From: DASZTV01 sp035547515
GTDB taxonomy: Bacteria; Actinomycetota; Actinomycetes; JAFAQI01
Length of the DNA: 64,000 nucleotides
Direction of reading: 5' to 3'
Assembly: GCA_035547515.1 (NCBI GenBank)
Contig: DASZUS010000045.1
Coordinates: 184,847 to 248,846 of the forward strand
The translations under genes were made by a program, and so were the position numbers. Position 1 is the stretch's first letter; each line of letters starts with the position of its first letter. This document shows, in pieces, positions 43,267 to 50,757 of this stretch. Under the pieces are notes generated by a model that was given only the letters and a program-made list of their open reading frames with translations, ran no database searches and was not told the origin of the DNA.

Positions 43267-44168
43267 GCGGCCGCGGCGGCGCTGACCTCGAGCAGGCGGC
43301 GTACGGCGGACACGACGTAGGCCGGGTCCTGCGTCACGTCGAACCACGTCACGACCGCGAGCCGCCATCCTTCCGAGGTGATCGCCGCCCAGCGCCGGCG
43401 GTCGCCGCGAAACGGGTCGCGGGAGTTGCGGTAGGCATAACCGTCGCACTCGAGCACCGCGCGGACCTCCGGCCACGCGAAGTCGACGAAGCCGACCCAC
43501 CCGGTCGCGCGGCTCTTCAGCGAGAGCTGAGTGACCGGCACCGGCAACCCGCTGCGCCACAGCAGGACGCGAGTGAGCGACTCGAGGACGCAGCCGCTCC
43601 ACGGGTCGACCAGGCCGGCCACGGTCTGCGCCCGCAGGCGGCCGGGGCCCCTCGCCGCCCGAGCGACCGCGGCGAAGTCGGCGTCGGTGAAGTGGTGCTG
43701 CCGGATGAAGGCGTCGACCACCGCGACCGCTTGATCGGCCGGCGAGTGCCGCGCGATGTCGAGACAGGTCCGCAGAGGAGTGGTGACCAGTGCTCCGTCG
43801 ACGAGCTCGACGTCGGTACGCGCGAGGTCGGCACGGTGCAGGCGTACCCCCGGCAGGGCCTCGGCGAGACCGCCGCGGGCTCGCGGGACGGTCAGGTGGA
43901 TCTGGCTCAGCGGAGCGGGAAGCTCGACGCCCCACCACGCGGCGGCTGACTCGAAGCTGATCGCGGCGTACCAGTCCTTGGCGATCCGCCGCGGGTCGGG
44001 CAGCGGCTCGCCGATCGCATAGACGCCGCGCGCGATCCTGGCGACCGACCCGCGGCTGACCAGGTCGCCGAGCGCCCGTGGGCTGATGCCTGTTGCCAGC
44101 ACCTGCGAGCGGGTCAGCACCCCGCGGTTGTCGACGGCGATCGGGGCAAGAAGGGTGAGCGGATCCAC
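43263..44168 (-). CDS. AbiEi-like winged-helix plus DUF559 (endonuclease-like) protein
   Basis: 301 residues from GTG 44168. N-terminal winged helix of AbiEi antitoxin type (GVLTRSQVLATGISPRALGDLVSRGSVARIARGVYAI). The C-terminal DUF559 domain has the PD-(D/E)XK-like VLECDGYAYRN...RGDRRRWAAITSEGWRLAVVTW. Such proteins are abundant in actinobacteria and often standalone. No cognate AbiEii toxin is adjacent, so a toxin-antitoxin role is not supported. Confidence 0.8.
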   Translation of the reverse strand: MDPLTLLAPIAVDNRGVLTRSQVLATGISPRALGDLVSRGSVARIARGVYAIGEPLPDPRRIAKDWYAAISFESAAAWWGVELPAPLSQIHLTVPRARGGLAEALPGVRLHRADLARTDVELVDGALVTTPLRTCLDIARHSPADQAVAVVDAFIRQHHFTDADFAAVARAARGPGRLRAQTVAGLVDPWSGCVLESLTRVLLWRSGLPVPVTQLSLKSRATGWVGFVDFAWPEVRAVLECDGYAYRNSRDPFRGDRRRWAAITSEGWRLAVVTWFDVTQDPAYVVSAVRRLLEVSAAAAA

Positions 44169-44209
44169 CCCGCCACCGTCGAGCCTCCGGCAGCTGCTGC
44201 CCACCCCGA

Positions 44210-44244
44210 GATCGGTACCTGTGGAAACTCCACAGGTACCGATC
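44210..44244 (-). terminator. Perfect 16-bp hairpin after the thrC-moaD operon
   Basis: GATCGGTACCTGTGGA (44210-44225) pairs perfectly with 44229-44244 around an AAC loop. It begins three bases past the stop of the MoaD-like gene and ends the leftward transcript before the DUF559 gene. No T-run follows. Confidence 0.75.
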
Positions 44245-44247
44245 GCG

Positions 44248-44523
44248 CTAGCCGCCCGCGACCGCCGGGATGATCGAGATCGACGCGCCGTCCGGCGTCG
44301 GCGTCTGCAGGCCCTCGGCGAAGCGCACGTCGTCGTCGTTGACGTAGATGTTGACGAACCGGCGCAGCTTGCCGTCATCGTCGAGCACCCGAGCCCGGAT
44401 GCCGGTGTGGTCGGCCTCGAGCGCGTCGAGCACCTCGGCGAGGGTCGCGCCCTCGGCCGTGACCTCAGCAGCACCCCCGGTCAGCGGACGCAGGATCGTG
44501 GGGACGCGGACTGTGACGCTCAT
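44248..44523 (-). CDS. MoaD/ThiS-family sulfur carrier protein (CysO-like)
   Basis: 91 residues, ubiquitin-like fold (SVTVRVPTILRPLTGGAAEV...) ending in the conserved Gly-Gly (SIIPAVAGG). That C-terminus is adenylated and converted to a thiocarboxylate in CysO and ThiS. The insert VNIYVNDDDVRFAEGLQTPTPDGASISIIP matches CysO-like carriers. It overlaps the threonine-synthase-like gene by four bases (ATGA), so the pair is translated together. The activating enzyme (MoeZ/ThiF type) and a Mec-type protease are not nearby. Confidence 0.9.
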   Translation of the reverse strand: MSVTVRVPTILRPLTGGAAEVTAEGATLAEVLDALEADHTGIRARVLDDDGKLRRFVNIYVNDDDVRFAEGLQTPTPDGASISIIPAVAGG

Positions 44524-45770
44524 TCGTGCAATCCTGCCGCACGGAACGCATCGAGCGTCGCCGGGATCGTCGCGGTCGGCCGCGCCACCGGCTCCACCGC
44601 GTCCAGCGTCTTCAGCCCGTCCCCGGTGTTGAGGATCACGGTCTCGGCTTCGGGATCGAGCTGGCCGGACGCGAGCAGCTTGCGCAGCGTCGCGACGGTC
44701 ACGCCGCCCGCCGTCTCACCGAAGATCCCGGTGGTGCGCGCGAGCAGCTGGATCCCCTCCACCACCTCGGCGTCCGTCACGTCCTCGACGGCTCCGCCGG
44801 TACGACGTACGACGTCGAGCGCGTAGGGCCCGTCCGCCGGGTTGCCGATCGCGAGCGACTTGGCGATGCCGCTGGGACGGACCGGCTGGACCACGTCGTG
44901 CCCGGCACGGAACGCCGCTGACACTGGCGAGCAGCCGGTCGACTGCGCGCCGAAGACCCGGTACGGCGAGGCGTCGGCCAGCCCGAGCTTGCCGAGCTCA
45001 CGCCACGCCTTGTCGACCTTCGTCAGCAGGGAGCCGGACGCGATCGGGATCACGACCTGCTCCGGCAGCCGCCAGCCGAGCTGCTCGGCGATCTCGTAGC
45101 CGACGGTCTTGGAGCCCTCCGCGTAGAACGGCCGGACGTTGACGTTGACGAAGGCCCAGGGCAGCTCGCCGGCGACCTCGGCGCAGAGCCGGTTGACGTC
45201 GTCGTAGGAACCTTCGACCGCAACCAGCGTGCCCCCGTAGACCGCGGTCGTGACGACCTTGCCGGCCTCGAGGTCGTGCGGGATGAACACCACCGACTTC
45301 ATGCCGCATGCGGCGGCCGCCGCTGCGACCGCGTTCGCGAGGTTGCCGGTCGAGGCGCACGAGAGCACGTCGAAGCCGAGGGCGCGAGCCGCATTGGCGG
45401 CCACTCCGACCACCCGGTCCTTGAACGAGTGCGTCGGGTTGCCGCTGTCGTCTTTGACCCACAGCGACTTCATGCCGAGCTCGGCGGCGAGGTTGTCGGC
45501 GCGCACCAGGCGAGTCATGCCGACCTGCAGGTCGACGACCGGTGCGGCCGGCAGCAGCCCGGCGTAGCGCCACATGGTCTGGGGCCCAGCGGCGATCGAC
45601 TCACGGGTGACCAGCCGCTGCAGGTCCTCGTCGTAGGCGATCTCCAGGGGCCCGAAACACATCTCGCAGACGTGCAACGGACCGATCTCGTACTGCGTGC
45701 CGCACTCGCGACAGACCAGGTGAGAGGCAGAACCGAACGCGGTGCGCTCGAGCACCGAGGTGTCAGACAT
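44520..45770 (-). CDS. Threonine-synthase-like PLP enzyme, candidate homocysteine-forming enzyme
   Basis: 416 residues from ATG 45770; a TTG lies one codon earlier. GGAAGG precedes it. N-terminal zinc ribbon CRECGTQYEIGPLHVCEMC (about 20-38), then a fold-type II PLP domain with Lys in GNPTHSFKDRVV and the phosphate loop SCASTGNLANA. By sequence alone it would be called threonine synthase (thrC). However, it is governed by a SAM-I riboswitch and co-translated with a sulfur carrier. That points to sulfur transfer to a homoserine ester, i.e. methionine synthesis. This reassignment is inference. Confidence 0.85.
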   Translation of the reverse strand: MSDTSVLERTAFGSASHLVCRECGTQYEIGPLHVCEMCFGPLEIAYDEDLQRLVTRESIAAGPQTMWRYAGLLPAAPVVDLQVGMTRLVRADNLAAELGMKSLWVKDDSGNPTHSFKDRVVGVAANAARALGFDVLSCASTGNLANAVAAAAAACGMKSVVFIPHDLEAGKVVTTAVYGGTLVAVEGSYDDVNRLCAEVAGELPWAFVNVNVRPFYAEGSKTVGYEIAEQLGWRLPEQVVIPIASGSLLTKVDKAWRELGKLGLADASPYRVFGAQSTGCSPVSAAFRAGHDVVQPVRPSGIAKSLAIGNPADGPYALDVVRRTGGAVEDVTDAEVVEGIQLLARTTGIFGETAGGVTVATLRKLLASGQLDPEAETVILNTGDGLKTLDAVEPVARPTATIPATLDAFRAAGLHE

Positions 45771-45787
45771 CAAAGAGGCCTTCCGTC

Positions 45788-45894
45788 CTCATCTTCCCCC
45801 CGGACGGTTGCCCGGAGGCCGGATGTGGCACCTGCCCGAGACGGGTGGTTGCCGGGGCTTCAGCGGGCCGGATCCCTCTGCCCCTCTTGATGAG
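45788..45894 (-). promoter_or_regulatory. SAM-I riboswitch (S-box)
   Basis: Read leftward, P1 is CTCATC (45894-45889) pairing with GATGAG (45793-45788). Between them are the conserved S-box elements AAGAG, GCAGAGGGAT, GGCCCGCTGAAGCC, CGGCAACC, GGTGCCACATCC and GGGGGGAAGATGAG. This order and spacing match RF00162-type SAM-I riboswitches. It ends 17 bases before the start of the threonine-synthase-like gene and should lower its expression when S-adenosylmethionine is plentiful. Confidence 0.9.
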
Positions 45895-45917
45895 TGCACG
45901 ACTCGAGAGTCGCGCGT

Positions 45918-46013
45918 GATCAGTGTGCCACAGGAGCGGATGGCACATCCGCTGGTTTTTCCGAGCGCGTGGAAGATCGCTGTGCCTATCGGGGGGCGGA
46001 TGGGACATCCGCT
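45918..46013. repeat. Tandem palindromic boxes at the otsA promoter
   Basis: Box 1 is AGCGGATG-GCA-CATCCGCT (45935-45953) and box 2 is GCGGATG-GGA-CATCCGC (45996-46012), about 60 bp apart. Each is preceded by a related GATC..TGTGCC segment (from 45918 and from 45976), so the whole unit is duplicated. Box 2 ends just before a CATAGT -10-like element (46017-46022) of otsA. A dimeric regulator binding here is likely. Its identity is unknown. Confidence 0.7.
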
Positions 46014-46030
46014 CTTCATAGTGTGGGGGC

Positions 46031-47416
46031 GTGTCGGGCGCACGAGTGGTCATCGCTTCGAACCGCGGGCCGCTTTCGTTCCGCCGGGTCGAGGGCGAGA
46101 TCACGTCCAGCCGGGGCGGGGGCGGGTTGGTCTCCGCCATGGCGGTTGCGGCTGCTCAGCCCGATGCTCTCTGGATCTGCGCCGCCCTGTCGGATGACGA
46201 CCGGGAGGTCGCTGCGGGAGCACCGGGCGGGCGAGTCGATGAGGCAGGCTTCGACGCCGACGGCGCCTCGGTGCGGATGCTGGACATCGACGCCGGCGTG
46301 CTGAGCGCGGCCTACAACTCGATCGCGAACTCGACGTTGTGGCCGCTCAACCATGGGCTGCTCGACGGCCTGCCGGCGTACGACGAGGAGTGGCGGCGGG
46401 ACTGGACGGCGTACGGCGAGTACAACGCCGCGTTCGTTTCGGCAATCGCCGAGGAAGCAGCCCCGGGCGCGATCGTGCTGGTGCAGGACTACCACCTCGA
46501 CCTGGTGCCGGCCGGGCTGCGGGAGGCGCGACCGGACCTCAAGATCTCGCACTTCACCCACACGCCGTGGGCGAAACCGCAGGACTTCGCCGGCCTGCCT
46601 GAGGACGTCGCACGCGCCGTGATCAGCGGCCTGCTCGGCGCCGACTCGCTGGGCTTCCACTCCCCGCGCTGGGCGGCGGACTTCGGCGGGTGCGCCGCAG
46701 CGCTCGGCATCGAGGTGACGACGCCGTTGCGGGCCCATCCGCTCGGCGTCGACCCCGAGCCATTGCTGGCGCGAGCAGGCGAGCCCGACGTGGCCGAGCG
46801 GCGGGCGGGGTTGCGGGCAGCCGTGGGCGATGCCGCGGTCGTCGGCCGGGTCGATCGGACCGAGCCCGCGAAGAACATCCACCGCGGTCTGCTCGCCTTC
46901 GCCGAGCTGCTGCGACGCCATCCGGAACACGTGGGACACGTGGTCCACCTCGCGGTCGCATACCCGAGCCGGCAGGACGTCGCCGAGTACCGCGACTACA
47001 CCGCGCTGTGCCGCGACACCGCCGCGCGCATCAATGACGAGCTCGGCCGCGACGGGTGGAAGCCGATCAGCCTCGAGGTCCGGGACGACTACGCGCGCTC
47101 ACTGGCGACGCTGGCGATCTCCGACGTACTGCTGGTGAACTCGATGCGCGACGGGATGAATCTTGTTGCCAAGGAAGGCGTGCTGCTCAGCGACGATGCT
47201 GCGCTGGTGCTCTCCCGCGAGACCGGCGCCGCCGATGAAATGACCGCGGCCATGCTGGTGGACCCGCTCGACATCGAGGGCACCGCCGAAGCGTTGCACG
47301 ATGCACTGTCGATGAGCCGCAAGCAGCGGGCCGAGAGCCATGCCGCGCTCGCCCGCGTGGCGGCGGCGCTGCCGCCGCGGGAATGGCTGCAGCAGCAGAT
47401 CGACGTGCTGTCCTGA
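46031..47416 (+). CDS. otsA: Trehalose-6-phosphate synthase
   Basis: 461 residues from GTG 46031. GT20 landmarks: VIASNRGPLSF, SSRGGGGLVSAM, LWPLNHGLLDG, VLVQDYHLDLVP, FTHTPWAKPQDF, the sugar-nucleotide segment VDRTEPAKNIHRGL, and DGMNLVAKEGVLLS. It makes trehalose-6-phosphate from a nucleoside-diphosphate glucose and glucose-6-phosphate. A -10-like CATAGT eight bases before the GTG suggests a leaderless or very short leader. It is convergent with otsB, separated by nine bases. Confidence 0.95.
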   Translation: MSGARVVIASNRGPLSFRRVEGEITSSRGGGGLVSAMAVAAAQPDALWICAALSDDDREVAAGAPGGRVDEAGFDADGASVRMLDIDAGVLSAAYNSIANSTLWPLNHGLLDGLPAYDEEWRRDWTAYGEYNAAFVSAIAEEAAPGAIVLVQDYHLDLVPAGLREARPDLKISHFTHTPWAKPQDFAGLPEDVARAVISGLLGADSLGFHSPRWAADFGGCAAALGIEVTTPLRAHPLGVDPEPLLARAGEPDVAERRAGLRAAVGDAAVVGRVDRTEPAKNIHRGLLAFAELLRRHPEHVGHVVHLAVAYPSRQDVAEYRDYTALCRDTAARINDELGRDGWKPISLEVRDDYARSLATLAISDVLLVNSMRDGMNLVAKEGVLLSDDAALVLSRETGAADEMTAAMLVDPLDIEGTAEALHDALSMSRKQRAESHAALARVAAALPPREWLQQQIDVLS

Positions 47417-47425
47417 CCGCGGCGC

Positions 47426-48235
47426 TCAACCGCCGTTGAGCATCGCCGCAAGCTCCGCCAGCCACGCGACGACCGCGGCCGGGCCGGGCAGCACCAGGTC
47501 GGCACGCGCGGCGACCTCGGCAGGGACGTCGTGGTCCGCGGGGTCGACGCTTGCGACGGTCAGGCCAGTGATGCCCTCGTGGCGGAGCCGGTCGATCGCG
47601 TCATACGCCGGAAGGTCGCCGAGGTCGTCGCCGGCGTAGACGACGGTCCGCGAGCCGAGCTCGGATGCGAGCGTCTCCAGCGCGCTGCCTTTGTCGATGC
47701 CCGGTGGCCGTAGCTCGATGACGTAGCGGCCAGGGACCGCCTCGAGGCCGCACTGCGCCGCGACCTCCGCCAGCCGGGGCCGCAGGGCCTCGAGCGCACC
47801 GGAGGGATCAGCGGCGTTGCGGGTGTGCACCGCAACCGAGTGCGTCTTGTCCTCGAGCCGGACACCGGGCGCCGACTCGGCGACGAGACCGGCGAGCAGT
47901 GCCCGCGCCCGCTCTACCCCCTCGACGGGAGCCGGGGAGCTCGTCGATCCCGCCTGCCAGCTCTGCAACCCGTAGTGGCCGAGCACCCGTATGCCGGAGG
48001 TGGCCGGAAGGCCGGCCAGCGTGACGATCTCGTCGGCGGCCCGACCGCTGACGATCGCCACGCCGCCCACCCCCGCAGCCACCAGGTCGGCGAGTGCTTC
48101 GACCGCGCCCGGTGCCGGCCGCGAGTCCTCAGGCCGCGCGACGATCGGCGCCAACGTTCCGTCGAAGTCGACCGCGACCAGCGCCGACCCGGGGTCGGTC
48201 CGCACCGCCGCCACGGCATCGGTGACGCCTGCCAT
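47426..48235 (-). CDS. otsB: Trehalose-6-phosphate phosphatase
   Basis: 269 residues of the HAD superfamily. Nucleophile and acid Asp lie in AVDFDGTLAPI, motif II in VAIVSGR, the Lys in GIDKGSALETL, and motif IV in VYAGDDLGDLPAYDAI. It dephosphorylates the OtsA product to trehalose. Unusually, it is on the opposite strand from otsA, so the two must be transcribed separately. Confidence 0.94.
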   Translation of the reverse strand: MAGVTDAVAAVRTDPGSALVAVDFDGTLAPIVARPEDSRPAPGAVEALADLVAAGVGGVAIVSGRAADEIVTLAGLPATSGIRVLGHYGLQSWQAGSTSSPAPVEGVERARALLAGLVAESAPGVRLEDKTHSVAVHTRNAADPSGALEALRPRLAEVAAQCGLEAVPGRYVIELRPPGIDKGSALETLASELGSRTVVYAGDDLGDLPAYDAIDRLRHEGITGLTVASVDPADHDVPAEVAARADLVLPGPAAVVAWLAELAAMLNGG

Positions 48236-48244
48236 CAGCCGGGC

Positions 48245-48829
48245 TCAGTCGTGCCAGTCGGCGGTCAGGATCAAGGTCAGCCCGGTGAAGGCGATCCTCG
48301 CCGCACTGTCCGGCTCGACGCGGCGGATCGAGGCGAACTCGCTCGCCAGGTGTTGCGCCGCGGCCTTGAGCCCTGGCGCGTAGTAGAGCGTGGTCAGCGA
48401 GGATGCGCCCCTGACATTGCCGACGTCGATCACCGTCCAGCCTCGCGCACTGACCTCGTCGGCGACGTGGTGGGCCAAGCCGGTGATCGTCGTGCTGTTG
48501 TACACGCGGACCGGCGCCATCGCGGTCTGGTCCGGCTTCGGCTTGGGCTTGGGCTTGGCCGGCGGCGGCTTCGCGGTATGCGCCGGCGCCGAGGGGCTCG
48601 TGGATGCGGCCGCCGCGGGGCTGACGGTGGCGTGCGGCGTCAACGACGCGCCCAGCGACGGAGTCGTCGCCGTGACCACGCCCGGCCCCGGCTGGTTACC
48701 GGAGGAGTGCCCGTTGATCTCGAGGACGACCACCACGACGAGGACGACCGCCGCGACGGCGATGATCGGTGCGAGCAGGCGTACGACGGCCCTGCGTCCC
48801 GCGGGACGTGGCGCCCGGTGCCGACCCAC
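48245..48829 (-). CDS. Membrane-anchored LytR_C domain protein
   Basis: 194 residues. A basic N-terminus, one transmembrane helix at about 17-37 (LLAPIIAVAAVVLVVVVVLEI), an Ala/Pro/Lys-rich extracellular linker ending KPKPKPKPD, then a LytR_C domain (about 105-192: VRVYNSTTITGLAHHVADEVSARGW). The LCP catalytic domain is absent. It lies nine bases upstream of otsB on the same strand and may be co-transcribed with it. It is probably cell-envelope associated. Confidence 0.8.
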   Translation of the reverse strand: MGRHRAPRPAGRRAVVRLLAPIIAVAAVVLVVVVVLEINGHSSGNQPGPGVVTATTPSLGASLTPHATVSPAAAASTSPSAPAHTAKPPPAKPKPKPKPDQTAMAPVRVYNSTTITGLAHHVADEVSARGWTVIDVGNVRGASSLTTLYYAPGLKAAAQHLASEFASIRRVEPDSAARIAFTGLTLILTADWHD

Positions 48830-48879
48830 CCACGGCTCGTTCGAGCCCGAGCCTCGGGGTCCGATGGCGAGACCTTAGA

Positions 48880-49173
48880 TCAGGCCTCGAAGCCCAGGCG
48901 GCGCGCCGAACGCTGGCGCTGCCGGGCGGCCCGCATCCGTCGCAGCCGCTTGACCAGCATGGGGTCGGCGGCCAGGGCCTCCGGCCGGTCGAGCAGGGCG
49001 TTGAGGACTTGGTAGTAGCGCGTGGCCGACATGTCGAACAGGTCGCGGATCGCCTGCTCCTTGGCCCCGGCGTACTTCCACCACTGCCGCTCGAACTCGA
49101 GAATCGCGCTGTCGCGCTCGGAAAGCTCGCCGGCTGTGGGTTCGCGGTCGGAGACCGCCCCGATTGTGCTCAT
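48880..49173 (-). CDS. DUF3263 family DNA-binding-like protein
   Basis: 97 residues from ATG 49173, with AGGAG six bases upstream. The core LSERDSAILEFERQWWKYAGAKEQAIRDLFDMSATRYYQVLNALLDRPEAL is the DUF3263 signature with a helix-turn-helix character, followed by a basic tail RLRRMRAARQRQRSARR. It is an actinobacterial family of unknown role, often beside a LytR_C protein as here. Confidence 0.88.
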   Translation of the reverse strand: MSTIGAVSDREPTAGELSERDSAILEFERQWWKYAGAKEQAIRDLFDMSATRYYQVLNALLDRPEALAADPMLVKRLRRMRAARQRQRSARRLGFEA

Positions 49174-49258
49174 GGCAAACTCCTGCATCGTCCGGCGCCG
49201 AACTACAGCAGTGTCATTCTGGCACGGGTCGGGCGCGAGGTCACGCAAGAGGCCCCGA

Positions 49259-50509
49259 TCAGGGGTAGAGGCCGCGAATCCGGTGGGCCTCGGCCACCCG
49301 CCCGACCGCGATGATCTGCGCGGCGGTGCGCTTGGACACAGCGCGCTCGCGGGCGACGGCGGCGACCTCGGCGTACGAGCGCTCCATGATCGCCTGCATC
49401 CGGGCGACCACCTCCTGCTCGGACCACCAGTAGACCTGGATGTCCTGCACCCATTCGAAGTAGGAGACCGCGACGCCGCCGGAGTTGGCGAGGATGTCCG
49501 GGACGACGACGGTGCCTTTGCCCTCGAGGATCGCGTCGGCCTTCGGGGTGGTCGGACCGTTGGCGCCCTCGACGACGAACCTCGCCCGGATCGCGTCGGC
49601 GTTGCCCTCGTGGATCACGCCTTCGAGCGCGGCCGGGACGAGCACGTCGACGTCGAGCTGCAGCAGCTCGTCGTTCGTGATCCGGTCGGTGCCGGGGTAA
49701 CCCGCCACGGTCGCGAGGCCCGCGCGGACGTCCTTGAGCATCGCGGCGGCATCCAGCCCCGCCGCGTTGTAGGCGCCGCCGCCGACATCGGAGATCGCGA
49801 CGACCTTGCAGCCGGCCTGCTGGAGAAACTCCGCCGCCATGCCGCCGACCTTGCCGAAGCCCTGTACGGCGACGGTGACTCCGGCCGGGTCGACCCCTGC
49901 CTCCCGCAACGCCGCGAACACTGCGATCTGCACGCCGCGGCTGGTCGCTCCGCCGCGGCCCTCCGACCCGCCGACGCTGAGCGGCTTGCCGGTGACGACC
50001 CCGGGCGTCGTGTAGCCCTTCTGCACCGAGAAGGTGTCCATGAACCACGCCATGGTCTGCTCGTCGGTGCCGACGTCGGGAGCAGGGATGTCCTTCTCCG
50101 GGCCGACGATCGGGAACAGCTCGCTGGCGTAGCGGCGGGTGACCCGCTCCAGCTCGAAGTGGCTGTACTTGCCGGGATCGATGGTGACGCCGCCCTTGGC
50201 CCCGCCGTACGGGATGCCGATCAGTGCGCACTTCCAGGTCATCCACATGGCGAGCGCCCGGACCTCGTCGATGTCGGTCGACGGGTGGTAGCGGATCCCG
50301 CCCTTGGCAGGGCCGCGCGCATCGTTGTGCTGGACCCGGTAGCCGCGCAACACCTCGATGCGGCCGTCGTCGCGGCGCAGCGGGATCGCGACGGTCAGCT
50401 CGCGGCGCGGCGTCGCCAGCGTGTGGTACATCCCGTCGTCGAGCTCGAGGTGCCGAGCCGCCTCCGCGAGCTGGTGCTGCGCCGAGTCCCAGGCTGACTC
50501 TTTCGCCAC
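49259..50509 (-). CDS. Glu/Leu/Phe/Val dehydrogenase (glutamate dehydrogenase type)
   Basis: 416 residues from GTG 50509; the frame upstream runs into the tRNA gene. Substrate-binding AKGGIRYHP and the catalytic-lysine loop PYGGAKGGVTIDP are present. The Rossmann motif is VAVQGFGKVGGMAAEFL. The length fits hexameric NAD-type glutamate dehydrogenases, although leucine or phenylalanine dehydrogenase activity cannot be excluded. It reversibly deaminates glutamate to 2-oxoglutarate. Confidence 0.92.
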   Translation of the reverse strand: MAKESAWDSAQHQLAEAARHLELDDGMYHTLATPRRELTVAIPLRRDDGRIEVLRGYRVQHNDARGPAKGGIRYHPSTDIDEVRALAMWMTWKCALIGIPYGGAKGGVTIDPGKYSHFELERVTRRYASELFPIVGPEKDIPAPDVGTDEQTMAWFMDTFSVQKGYTTPGVVTGKPLSVGGSEGRGGATSRGVQIAVFAALREAGVDPAGVTVAVQGFGKVGGMAAEFLQQAGCKVVAISDVGGGAYNAAGLDAAAMLKDVRAGLATVAGYPGTDRITNDELLQLDVDVLVPAALEGVIHEGNADAIRARFVVEGANGPTTPKADAILEGKGTVVVPDILANSGGVAVSYFEWVQDIQVYWWSEQEVVARMQAIMERSYAEVAAVARERAVSKRTAAQIIAVGRVAEAHRIRGLYP

Positions 50510-50535
50510 GTGGTCATCCTGCCACCGGCCAACGG

Positions 50536-50607
50536 AGCCCCGTGTCCGGATTGAACGGACGACCTTTCGCTTACAAGGCGAGTGCTCTACCACTGAGCTA
50601 ACGGGGC
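50536..50607 (-). tRNA. tRNA-Thr (UGU anticodon)
   Basis: Read leftward: acceptor GCCCCGT pairs with ACGGGGC, D-arm GCTCAGTGGTAGAGC, anticodon loop CTTGTAA giving UGU, and T-arm GTCCG-TTCAATC-CGGAC. CCA is not encoded. It lies 27 bases upstream of the glutamate dehydrogenase start. Confidence 0.95.
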
Positions 50608-50757
50608 GAGTGCCCCAAGGTTAGGAGGTCGACCTCACGGAGTCGCTCCGCGAGGAGCTTGCGCGCGTTCACGTGACCGGCCGGCCGGCCGCGAATGCCG
50701 CGTCCTTGCCAACCGACGACGCCACTCGACCGTCTTGTACGCGTGGGCGCGGCACGG

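Noticed and set aside
43263..44168. AbiE-type toxin-antitoxin system
   Set aside because: An AbiEi-like N-terminus is present, but no AbiEii nucleotidyltransferase is adjacent, and the protein continues into a DUF559 domain.
45763..46140. Short frames across the SAM riboswitch and palindromic boxes
   Set aside because: Their extent is explained by RNA structure and repeats, and they have no start signals.
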